NCBI GenBank assembly: GCA_040902585.1
Contig: JBBDXA010000110.1
Location: forward strand, 1-32,864
Reading direction: 5' to 3'
DNA: 32,864 bases
Source: JBBDXA01 sp040902585
Lineage (GTDB): Bacteria; Planctomycetota; Phycisphaerae; Phycisphaerales; Phycisphaeraceae
The notes beneath the pieces are model-generated. The model was not told where the DNA came from and ran no database searches. It saw nothing but the letters and a program-made list of their open reading frames with translations. The stretch's first letter is position 1, and each line of letters starts with the position of its first letter. Shown piece after piece: positions 1 to 7,076 of the stretch. Both the position numbers and the translations under genes were made by a program.

Positions 1-983
1 CGGTTGGATTGGGTGCGGATCATCTGACTCCCCTCCCACTTAGGGAGGGGCTGGGGGAGGGTCGCGTCACCGGCCGAACCTGGACCTGTTTTGTCAGCGG
101 ACGCCTCGGGTATTCGTGCGCTCGACCCTCCCCTAACCCCTCCCTGGGAGGCAGGGGTATCGGAATCGCCCGTCCCGACGAACAAGTCGTTTGATTCCGA
201 CCCGCGCATCGTCGCGACGCCAAAGCCCGCGCCGTATTCCACGCCCATCACCGCCGGCAGGCTGAACATCGCTTTGCCCAGGTCCGCCTTGAGTTTGTCG
301 AAGACCGGCTCGCCCCAACCGGGCGGCACGTTGGTCGCCACGAGTTCCGCGATGCCGCCGATGGAATCCTGTTCGCCGCGGAGCTTCTCGATGAGAGCGA
401 TCATCTTCTCAGCCACTGCGGCATCAGGGCAGCGAACGATGTTGCTTTCGACTTGCTCAAGCGTGACGGATTCAGGTGAAGTGATATTCGCCACGAGTGA
501 ACCGACCTGTTTCACGTAGCCGACAATGCGCACGCCACAGGCTTCGCCGAGGATCTTCTTGGCGATCGCCCCGGCCGCGACGCGCACGTTCGTCTCACGG
601 GCCGAGGAGCGTCCGCCGCCGCGGTAGTCGCGGAAACCGTACTTGGCGTCGAAGGTGTAGTCCGCGTGGCCGGGGCGGTACTTGTCTTTGATGTTGCTGT
701 AATCCTTCGACCGCTGATCCTGGTTGCGGATCAGGATCGCGATGGATGTGCCCGTCGTCCGCCCTTCAAACACGCCCGAGAGAATCTCCGGCTCATCATC
801 TTCCTTCCGCTGCGTAACGATCGATGACTGCCCCGGCCGCCTTCGCCGCAGGTCCGGCAGCAGGTCATCCACGCTCAGCGCGATGCCCGGCGGCACGCCA
901 TCGACAATGACGACATTGCCCGGCCCGTGGCTTTCGCCGGCCGTGGTGATGCGGAAGAGTTGTCCAAATGAGTTGCCGGGCAT
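1..983 (-). CDS. aroC: Chorismate synthase, 3' end beyond window, with in-frame repeat insertion
   Basis: Chorismate synthase converts EPSP to chorismate with reduced FMN, the last step of the shikimate pathway. The start ATG is at 983-981. The N-terminus MPGNSFGQLFRITTAGESHG, then RRRPGQS, the DQRSKDYS segment, RPGHADYT and RGGGRSSARET follow the bacterial AroC order closely. The reading frame stays open to the left window edge, so the C-terminal third is missing. After the conserved GSESND (about residue 255) the protein departs from the family for about 45 residues (roughly 274-319). That stretch is encoded by an inverted pair of G/C-rich repeats. It then resumes as RTQSNR, matching the family's (T)xSNxAGG segment. 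E. coli AroC has only a short loop here. The next gene upstream on this strand ends 31 bases away, so co-transcription is plausible. The family call is firm; whether the insertion is tolerated is inferred from the preserved frame. Confidence 0.93.
   Translation of the reverse strand, partial: MPGNSFGQLFRITTAGESHGPGNVVIVDGVPPGIALSVDDLLPDLRRRRPGQSSIVTQRKEDDEPEILSGVFEGRTTGTSIAILIRNQDQRSKDYSNIKDKYRPGHADYTFDAKYGFRDYRGGGRSSARETNVRVAAGAIAKKILGEACGVRIVGYVKQVGSLVANITSPESVTLEQVESNIVRCPDAAVAEKMIALIEKLRGEQDSIGGIAELVATNVPPGWGEPVFDKLKADLGKAMFSLPAVMGVEYGAGFGVATMRGSESNDLFVGTGDSDTPASQGGVRGGSSARIPEASADKTGPGSAGDATLPQPLPKWEGSQMIRTQSN
26..158. repeat. Family-1 palindromic repeat, inverted pair inside aroC
   Basis: One copy lies at 26-66 (ctcccctccca...gggaggggctgggggagggtcg). 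The opposite orientation lies at 119-158 (ctcgaccctcccctaacccctccctgggaggcagggg). Each copy has a small internal palindrome (CCCCTCCC/GGGAGGGG) followed by a purine-rich GGGGGAGGGTCG tail. The tails face each other across a spacer of about 50 bases. Both copies and the spacer are read in frame in aroC. The same family recurs at 8926-8968, 9016-9057 and 29202-29248. Confidence 0.9.
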
Positions 984-1014
984 TCGCTGCGTACTCGCGG
1001 GTGGAAGACGAATG

Positions 1015-1392
1015 CTAGCAGTTGTCGGGTGGATTTGCAGCGTTTACATTGTCGCGTTCGGAGATGATTTCGTTGAATGCCCGACCACACTCTGGGCACT
1101 GCGCAGGGCCGCGATTGATCGACCCGCGAAGGTCATAGCCACACGCCAGGCACAAAAGATTCTTTTGGCGGTGGGACAGGAGCGCGGCGTCGCGGTGCCA
1201 GAAGAACTGGCCCACCATCAGGCAACCGATGCCCGAGAAGAACAGCGGCCCCATCACTTGAAAGACCCCATCGCAGAGAACCTCGATCCACTTGATGCTC
1301 AATAGCGGCGATAGCGCGACGAGTCCGAGAAAACAAGCGCACCAGACCGAAGCGATGATCAGACCGCCGCCGATTGGAAGGAGTCGCTTCAT
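1015..1392 (-). CDS. Small membrane protein with C-terminal zinc ribbon
   Basis: A 125-residue protein of unknown function. Two hydrophobic segments (about residues 5-28 and 38-64) look like membrane helices. They are followed by a CxxC...CxxC zinc ribbon with Cys81, Cys84, Cys99 and Cys102, in the context CLACGYDLRGS and CPECGRAF. This ribbon on short membrane proteins is very common in planctomycetes, and is one reason for the taxonomic guess. The most likely topology places the ribbon in the cytoplasm. The gene is followed after 31 bases by aroC on the same strand, and a Uma2-like gene lies 33 bases upstream. No enzymatic motif is visible, and nothing in the neighbourhood assigns a role. 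Confidence 0.8.
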   Translation of the reverse strand: MKRLLPIGGGLIIASVWCACFLGLVALSPLLSIKWIEVLCDGVFQVMGPLFFSGIGCLMVGQFFWHRDAALLSHRQKNLLCLACGYDLRGSINRGPAQCPECGRAFNEIISERDNVNAANPPDNC

Positions 1393-1425
1393 TCGTGAAC
1401 TGTCACCGATGAGTGGGCGATTCGA

Positions 1426-2070
1426 TCACAACCACAGCTTCGCAAGCTGAATCTCAAGGCCGGTGAACAGCGTCGGCTTCAGCACGTCGTTCTCGCGCCC
1501 GGACTGATCGATCTCGTATTTTCCTTCGCGCAGCGTCAGGCAGTCGAGGGTGTGCTCAAAGCTGTCGACAATCCAATAGTGGGGGACTCCAAACTCGGCG
1601 AACCAGCCTCGCTTGGTTTCGCGATCGTGCGATTCGTGGCCGAGGCTGATGGATTCGATGATGAGCGTGGGCGGGACGAGAAGGCGGCCGTACTTTAGTT
1701 TCTTGCGGCCCCAGCGCGGGTGATTCAGATTCGCCAGGCGTTGGCGCTCCATGTCGTCTGGCGTGAGGAACGCTGCGTCAACCCGGGCGACACGACGGGC
1801 GGAAACGATGAGATCCGCCTCAAAACCGAAATCACCTTTGATGCCATGAGCATCGCGAAAAGAGTCGAACTGCCGGATCACCCGGTAGAGCGCGCTCCCG
1901 CCTTGGAAGTATGCAGCCGCCATAGTGGTAAGCACCCCTTCGACGATTTCGTAGTGACCGCTCTCCCAGAGCTTTTCGATCTCAGGGTCATTCAGATCGT
2001 CCGCGCTCCAGCCGGTGGTACCGGGCTCGAAGGGGCGCAGCTCAGGGAGTTGGGATCGGAGGGCGGTCAT
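1426..2070 (-). CDS. Uma2-family (DUF820) PD-(D/E)XK nuclease-like protein
   Basis: A 214-residue protein of the Uma2 family, which has a restriction-endonuclease-like fold and unknown physiological role. The family pattern is clear: YEIVEGVL near residue 40, RVDAAFL with Asp98, PTLIIESIS with Glu139, RETKRGWF with Lys153, and then the typical GVPHYWIVD. The acidic residues and lysine of the presumed metal site are present, so the protein is probably intact. An inverted pair of short repeats lies between its start and the end of the S41 protease gene upstream. Uma2 genes are often amplified in planctomycetes and cyanobacteria, usually as stand-alone genes, as here. No partner such as a methyltransferase or transposase is nearby. 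Confidence 0.88.
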   Translation of the reverse strand: MTALRSQLPELRPFEPGTTGWSADDLNDPEIEKLWESGHYEIVEGVLTTMAAAYFQGGSALYRVIRQFDSFRDAHGIKGDFGFEADLIVSARRVARVDAAFLTPDDMERQRLANLNHPRWGRKKLKYGRLLVPPTLIIESISLGHESHDRETKRGWFAEFGVPHYWIVDSFEHTLDCLTLREGKYEIDQSGRENDVLKPTLFTGLEIQLAKLWL

Positions 2071-2082
2071 GGCGATTGGCTC

Positions 2083-2159
2083 GGAGCACCACCCCGGCAG
2101 GGTGGTGCATTCCCGCGTTCAGGCAAGGCGCTGGCACCGCCCTGCCGGGACGGTGCTCC
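2083..2159. repeat. Family-2 repeat, inverted pair
   Basis: The left copy at 2083-2108 (ggagcaccaccccggcaggg...) is nearly the reverse complement of the right copy at 2134-2159 (gcaccgccctgccgggacgg...), with a 25-base spacer. Each copy is itself partly palindromic. The pair fills the gap between the Uma2-like gene and the S41 protease gene. Related copies are at 4578-4645, 12267-12295, 32709-32735 and 32843-32864. Confidence 0.88.
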
Positions 2160-2173
2160 ATTCACACACGTTC

Positions 2174-4402
2174 TTAGTTCCCCGCCGGTGCCGCCGCACC
2201 CTTCTGCGCGAGCGACACATGCTCGGCCACCAGTCCCGTGCGCAGGACGAGCAGGGCGGCCTCGAGCTGCGGATCCATGCCGCGCTCGAGCATCTTCGCG
2301 GCCGTGGGGACATCCGCCTTCGGATCGACCTTATCGTTGGGGTCGCGGATGATGTCCACATCCTGGCGGTACTTCATCAGGTCGCCGACCTGGGTTGCCG
2401 TCATCTTCACTTCGATGTCCGGGTGAATGCCCCAGACCTTCTCGCCGGGCTTGCGGTGAATGATGCGGCCGGCGGGCAGGCGGTAGTACTGCGTGGTCAG
2501 ACGGAGGGCCGCGAGGCTGTTGTCGATGGGGAACACATCCTGCACCGAGCCTTTGCCGAAGGAGCGCGTGCCGATGATCAGGCCGCGCTGGTAGTCCTGG
2601 ATCGCGCCGGAGACGATTTCCGAAGCGCTGGCCGAACCCTGGTTCACGAGGATGATGATGGGGAACCTGCGGTAGGTGCGGTCCGCGCGGGCTTCATACC
2701 GGCGGGTCTCGCGATTCTGACTGTTGACGGTTGAGACGATCGTGCCTTCGCCGACAAAGCGATCGGAGATATCGATGGCGGAAGAAAGCAGGCCACCGGG
2801 GTTCCCGCGCAGGTCGAGGATGAGGGCATTCAGGCCCGCGTCCTTTTCCATGGCTTCGACGGCTTCATCCATGCCGTCCTTGGTCTGCGGGATGAACTGG
2901 CTCATGCGGATGTAGCCGATCTTGCTGGCCTTATCGATGTAGTAGGTCCATCCGCCGTTGGGTGCGTGATCCCATCCCTTGATCGATTCAATGACGATCT
3001 CGGCGCGCTTGAGCGTGAATTCGATGATGTTCTGCTGGCCGGCGCGTTCGATGCCGAGCTTGACCGTCGTGCCTTCGGGGCCGGTGATCTCGCGTACAGC
3101 GCGGTCCAGGGCCCAGTCAAGCGTGTCTTCGCCGTTGACCTTGGCGATGATGTCGTTGGCGCGGATGCCTGCGCGGTGAGCGGGCGTGCCTTCCAAGGGA
3201 CTGACAACGGTCAGGCGACCGTCGCGTTTGCTGATCTGAATGCCGACGCCGAAAAACTTGCCATCCACATTGCGGCGGAACTGTTCCAGGTCGTATGGCC
3301 AGATGATCGAGCTGAAGTCGTCAAGCTGCGAGGCAGCGCCATCGCCCAGTTCGTAGGCGATGACGGACTCGGGCAGTTCGACGGTGTTATCGTTCAGATC
3401 GACGATGGAGTCGATGATCTCTGATGCCTGAAGGTAGTTGAGCGCGGCGTTGAGGTTGTCCAGATCCTTACGGATGCGCGCCAGGCCTTCGCGGAAGCGT
3501 TTGACGGCTGTCTCATTCTTGAACTTGGGGAACGCCGCATCCAGGCCGTTCGTCGCGGCCATGGTGACCAGGGCCTCCACCGAGCCTTTGAGAAGGGGCG
3601 TGTAACCGGGGCTGGTGATGTGCTGATGGGCAGCTCTGCTGATCGTCTGGCGGTACATCGAAAGCTGAACATCCTTGAGCCGTTGCTCCCAGGTGTCGCC
3701 GGTGATCTTGATCGGTTCATCGTCCTCGGGCACCGCTTTCTTCTCTTCGCCCTCGACCGGTTTGCGCTCGGCCTTGAGCTGCTTGGCGCGGGCTTCGTAC
3801 ATCTTTTCGAGGGCGCGAGGTGCGTAGAAGCGGAGCACGCGAAGGTGGCGCTCCACTTTCTTCACCTGCTCGTCATGAAGATGGCTGTCATCGAAGAGAG
3901 CTTCGAGCGTGCGATAGTAGCCGAGCGATTCGAGCCACTCGCCTTTCTCGTAGGCCGCCAGGGCCTTAGCTTCGGTCTTCTTGACGAGCTCGACGACCTT
4001 TTGGTCCTTGAGCATCGTGTCCATGTCATCGGCGAGCCGACTGGCTTCGATGGCGTTGAACATGGCTTCGGTGACGTGGCCTTCACCCGACTGGGCGACC
4101 ATCTTGTCGTAGGCCTTCTGGTAGTCCGCGCGGCGCACGGCAGTGCTGTCCGTGTCGTGCTTGCGGTACTGGTCGACGGCTCGCAGCAGGGTGGCCACCT
4201 GCTCGTCCTTGCGGGACTCCTGCTCGGTCTTGAGCAGGTCGCCGAGCTTGTCGAAAGAGCCGGAGTTGGCGAGCCTTCGCAGCGTCGGTGCCAGCGAGGC
4301 GGCGTCTTCGCCGTGTGCCTGACTCAGGGCGGTGAAGTTCGCCGCGAGCAGAGCCGCCGCGATGATCCAGCTTGTCCGGTGGAGCAGGTGCCGATCTGTC
4401 AT
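2174..4402 (-). CDS. Secreted S41 (C-terminal processing) peptidase with PDZ domain
   Basis: A 742-residue protease of the tail-specific/CtpA type, which cleaves proteins from the C-terminus outside the cytoplasm. A signal peptide covers about residues 1-30 (hydrophobic IIAAALLAANFTA). A long helical, charged region (about 35-330) follows, then a PDZ domain (about 380-465: FFGVGIQI, VSPLEGTPAHRAGI, NDIIAKVNGE). The S41 core runs from about 490 to 680, with DLRGNPGGLL. The Ser-Lys dyad should be Ser592 in GSASASE and Lys617 in SFGKGSVQ; their 25-residue spacing equals that in E. coli Tsp. The protein is much longer than minimal CtpA because of the N-terminal helical region, a Tsp-like size. 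The 346-base region upstream carries repeats, so it probably has its own promoter. Confidence 0.93.
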   Translation of the reverse strand: MTDRHLLHRTSWIIAAALLAANFTALSQAHGEDAASLAPTLRRLANSGSFDKLGDLLKTEQESRKDEQVATLLRAVDQYRKHDTDSTAVRRADYQKAYDKMVAQSGEGHVTEAMFNAIEASRLADDMDTMLKDQKVVELVKKTEAKALAAYEKGEWLESLGYYRTLEALFDDSHLHDEQVKKVERHLRVLRFYAPRALEKMYEARAKQLKAERKPVEGEEKKAVPEDDEPIKITGDTWEQRLKDVQLSMYRQTISRAAHQHITSPGYTPLLKGSVEALVTMAATNGLDAAFPKFKNETAVKRFREGLARIRKDLDNLNAALNYLQASEIIDSIVDLNDNTVELPESVIAYELGDGAASQLDDFSSIIWPYDLEQFRRNVDGKFFGVGIQISKRDGRLTVVSPLEGTPAHRAGIRANDIIAKVNGEDTLDWALDRAVREITGPEGTTVKLGIERAGQQNIIEFTLKRAEIVIESIKGWDHAPNGGWTYYIDKASKIGYIRMSQFIPQTKDGMDEAVEAMEKDAGLNALILDLRGNPGGLLSSAIDISDRFVGEGTIVSTVNSQNRETRRYEARADRTYRRFPIIILVNQGSASASEIVSGAIQDYQRGLIIGTRSFGKGSVQDVFPIDNSLAALRLTTQYYRLPAGRIIHRKPGEKVWGIHPDIEVKMTATQVGDLMKYRQDVDIIRDPNDKVDPKADVPTAAKMLERGMDPQLEAALLVLRTGLVAEHVSLAQKGAAAPAGN

Positions 4403-4748
4403 GCGATAAATCCTTCTTTAGGGCTGTCCTTGGAAAGACGTTTGAAAGAGGCCGCTTTATTCGTTCCCGCGCCAGATTCCGGTTGGGCGGGACGAATCCA
4501 TCATAGGCAATATCGGGCGAAAGCGAGCCTCTTGCGACAGGAATCGTTACGGACCCGTGACGGATGGGGTTCGGTGTGGAGCACCGTCCCGCAAGGGCGG
4601 TGCCAAAGGGGTGCGGTTACGCCGGCATGCACCACCCTGTCGGGACAACGCATGGCGGTGGTCAAAGCAATAGCGGCATGCTTCTGGGAGCAAAAGCCTG
4701 GCACGAGGGCGTGTCAGATGAAAGACTCAATTTCGCAGGATTTGCAGG
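4403..4748. other. Intergenic region between S41 protease and clpX, with repeats
   Basis: No coding region was recognised in these 346 bases. The region contains a family-2 repeat pair at 4578-4645. I see no clear intrinsic terminator for clpX and no convincing promoter for the protease gene, though both should lie here. Confidence 0.6.
4578..4645. repeat. Family-2 repeat, degenerate inverted pair
   Basis: A copy at 4578-4604 (ggagcaccgtcccgcaaggg...) faces a shorter, decayed mate at 4629-4645 (gcaccaccctgtcggga), whose distal half is lost. The spacing of about 24 bases matches the pair at 2083-2159. Confidence 0.8.
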
Positions 4749-6098
4749 TCATGCCGACTCGCGCTTGGGGACGCGCAGCATCTCCAGCGGGCGGGGGTTC
4801 TCGACGAAGGAGCCGTCGATCATGTACTTGCCGCCCTGGTACTGCTCTTCGGGCAGTTCGTAGAGAATGTCCAGCATGATCTCTTCCATGACGCCGCGAA
4901 GGGCGCGGGCGCCGGTGTTGCGGGCGATGGCCTTGTGAGCGATGCCGGACAGGGCCTGCGGCGTGAACTCCAGCTCCGCATTCTCCATCGAGAACAGATG
5001 CTGATACTGGCGAATGAGGGCGTTCTTCGGCTCGGTGAGAATCTGCACCATCGTCTCTTCGCCCAAGGGCATCAGGCTGGAGATAATCGGCAGGCGGCCG
5101 ATGAGCTCGGGGATCATGCCGAAGTGGATCAGATCTTCCGGCGTGGCGCTGGCGAGGATGCGTGCACGATCGTCTTCACGCACCGAATCGTTCGTCTCGG
5201 AAGCAAAACCAATCACGCTGCGGCCGAGCCGACGCTTGATGATCTCTTCCAGGCCGACGAACGTGCCGCCGCAGATAAACAGGATGTGGCTCGTGTCCAT
5301 CTGAATGTACTGCTGCTCAGGATGCTTGCGGCCGCCCTGCGGAGGGACGTTGGCCACAGTGCCTTCGAGCATCTTCAGAAGGGCCTGCTGCACGCCTTCG
5401 CCCGAGACGTCGCGGGTGATGCTGACGTTTTGCGAGGTCTTGCCGATCTTGTCGATTTCATCGATGTAGATGATGCCGCGCTGGGCGGATTCGAGGTCAT
5501 AGTCGGCGGACTGAAGAAGCTTCAGCAGAAGGTTCTCGACATCTTCACCGACGTAGCCGGCCTCGGTGAGCGTGGTCGCATCGCCGATGGCGAAGGGCAC
5601 GTTCAGGATGCGGGCGAGAGTGCGGGCCAGGAGCGTCTTGCCGGAGCCGGTGGGGCCCAGGAGCAGGACGTTGGATTTATCAAGTTCGACGGGCGACTCT
5701 TTATTGTCAACCGAGAGGAGGCGCTTGTAATGATTGTGAACGCAGACGGACAGCGCCTTCTTGGCGGAGGTCTGACCAATCACGTACTGATCGAGGAATT
5801 CTTTGACGTTGCGGGGCGAAGGGATGGAAGTGAACGTGGGGCGGCCGGACTGAACGCGGCGGCGCTCCTGCTTGAAGATGTTCTGGCACAGATCGGTGCA
5901 GTTGGCGCAGATGTAAACGTCGTTGGGGCCTTCGACCATGGGGCCGACTTCACGGCTGGTCTTGCCGCAGAAAGAGCAGGTGGTGACGCGTCGGCCTTTG
6001 AACCCGCCATCGCCGCCGTCGCCGCCGGTACCTCCGCCGCCTCCGCCTGTGGTACGGGATGGGGTCGGGCCTTTTCCACCTGTTCGTCCGTTTGACAT
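4749..6098 (-). CDS. clpX: ATP-dependent Clp protease ATP-binding subunit ClpX
   Basis: ClpX is the hexameric AAA+ unfoldase that feeds substrates to ClpP. The start at 6098 (MSNGRTGG) gives 449 residues, close to the family norm; the frame is open further upstream but without family sequence. After a Gly-rich linker there is a C4 zinc finger (Cys41, Cys44, Cys64, Cys67). The Walker A motif GPTGSGKT is at 148-155. The pore motif GYVGEDVE, Walker B IIYIDEID, the IGF loop that docks on ClpP (RSVIGFASE) and the sensor-2 region GARALRGVMEE are all present. The IGF loop implies a ClpP partner, but clpP is not adjacent. Upstream on the same strand are a small membrane protein gene and tig, so the classic tig-clp neighbourhood is partly kept. 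The polyglycine linker after residue 17 is unusually long. Confidence 0.97.
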   Translation of the reverse strand: MSNGRTGGKGPTPSRTTGGGGGGTGGDGGDGGFKGRRVTTCSFCGKTSREVGPMVEGPNDVYICANCTDLCQNIFKQERRRVQSGRPTFTSIPSPRNVKEFLDQYVIGQTSAKKALSVCVHNHYKRLLSVDNKESPVELDKSNVLLLGPTGSGKTLLARTLARILNVPFAIGDATTLTEAGYVGEDVENLLLKLLQSADYDLESAQRGIIYIDEIDKIGKTSQNVSITRDVSGEGVQQALLKMLEGTVANVPPQGGRKHPEQQYIQMDTSHILFICGGTFVGLEEIIKRRLGRSVIGFASETNDSVREDDRARILASATPEDLIHFGMIPELIGRLPIISSLMPLGEETMVQILTEPKNALIRQYQHLFSMENAELEFTPQALSGIAHKAIARNTGARALRGVMEEIMLDILYELPEEQYQGGKYMIDGSFVENPRPLEMLRVPKRESA

Positions 6099-6413
6099 GT
6101 TCCGGTCCTGCTCACCGCCGCGCCGAAGCACGGAACGGCTCGATGTCTTTATTGGAACCCTCGCCGGCGGGTTACCTAACCGTTGATCGACTAGACCGCA
6201 GAGAAGCTTAACGGCCGCTAACCCACAAGCAACAGGCTTTCCCGTCGGTGACCTGGGCCATTCACCTCCGTCGCGGTTTAATCTTATCACACATGCGAAG
6301 GCAAATGCTCCAATCTTTGCCGTGTCAGCGCAAAATCGACGCGATTCGCAGAGAAATCTTTTTATCGGAACGCGAGAGCCCGGGGCGGCCTTGGAGCAAT
6401 CGTAGCGCGCGGC
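6099..6413. other. Intergenic region upstream of clpX
   Basis: No gene was recognised in these 315 bases. The stretch around 6280-6370 is more AT-rich than its surroundings and includes a TAAGAT hexamer on the minus strand near 6285-6295. This could be part of a clpX promoter, but no well-spaced -35 box supports it. Confidence 0.4.
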
Positions 6414-6992
6414 TCATCCATCAGCACGGCCTTCGTCTTCTTTTGTTTCGCCTTCATCACTTTCGGATGGCTCCAACGGCGCGGAGTCGTCGCTGTCGGA
6501 AAGTTTCGCATCGGGAGGTAACTTCGCTTCGTCGAGGCCTGCATCCGTGGGTTTGGCGGTTACGGAAAGTTCTCCGGGATTCTCCGCTTGCGGATCGGAT
6601 GATGATGGTGCTTCCATCGCTTCAGCTTTGGCGGGTTCGCCCTCGCCCAGCATCGCCGCCTTCGCCGGGCCCAGGAGTTTGTTGCGGATCGTCATGTATT
6701 CGTCATGCGAGATCTCGCCGGATTCGTACAGTCTGCGCATTTCAGAGAGAGAGAAGGCCGCGTCGAGCGAGGGACTGGGTTCTTTCACTTCCTTCTTCAG
6801 TCGCTGATACAGAAAGTAACCGGCCAGGCCCAGGACCACGGCGACGGCGACGATCATCATCAGCCAGAAGTAGATATCCGCCTGCTGCGCTGCCGACTTG
6901 CCGCGACGGAGAACCTGCTCCTCATCCGGCGTTGCCTGCGCCAGCACGAGCATGACCACCTGCGACAGGTTGGATGAAAGAAGCATCATCAT
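6414..6992 (-). CDS. Membrane protein with SHOCT-like segment, unknown function
   Basis: A 192-residue protein with one strong membrane helix (about residues 41-63, FWLMMIVAVAVVLGLAGYFL). It is preceded by a short hydrophobic N-terminus that may be a second helix or signal. A short segment after the helix (about 81-107, LSEMRRLYESGEISHDEY) resembles the SHOCT motif, a small helical oligomerisation element often found beside membrane segments. The C-terminal 80 residues are acidic, Pro/Ser/Glu-rich and probably disordered. The start is uncertain among three consecutive ATG codons (6992-6984). It lies between tig and clpX on the same strand, 84 bases after tig, so it may be transcribed with them. 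No function can be assigned. Confidence 0.72.
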   Translation of the reverse strand: MMMLLSSNLSQVVMLVLAQATPDEEQVLRRGKSAAQQADIYFWLMMIVAVAVVLGLAGYFLYQRLKKEVKEPSPSLDAAFSLSEMRRLYESGEISHDEYMTIRNKLLGPAKAAMLGEGEPAKAEAMEAPSSSDPQAENPGELSVTAKPTDAGLDEAKLPPDAKLSDSDDSAPLEPSESDEGETKEDEGRADG

Positions 6993-7030
6993 CCGGAGCG
7001 GAAGCGGTTATCCAACGCAGTGTTATCGAC

Positions 7031-7053
7031 CCCCTCTCCCAAGGGGAGAGGGG
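7031..7053. repeat. Perfect 10-bp hairpin downstream of tig
   Basis: cccctctccc at 7031-7040 pairs perfectly with gggagagggg at 7044-7053 across a 3-base loop. It lies between the tig stop and the next gene and resembles, but is not identical to, family 1. It has no following T-run on the minus strand, so it is a hairpin of uncertain role rather than a standard terminator. Confidence 0.75.
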
Positions 7054-7076
7054 ACAGGATGCCATCCGGGGCCAAC

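Noticed and set aside
26..158. Two spaced repeats as the start of a CRISPR array
   Set aside because: The copies are inverted, not direct, only two occur, and the same units are scattered through the window. No cas gene is present.
1426..2070. Uma2 nuclease as part of a defence island
   Set aside because: No methyltransferase, helicase, toxin-antitoxin or integrase is nearby, and the flanking genes are housekeeping.
3620..4879. Long open frame on the plus strand, antisense to the S41 protease gene
   Set aside because: High-GC codon bias keeps antisense frames open. The translation is low-complexity, matches no family, and overlaps a clear protease gene.
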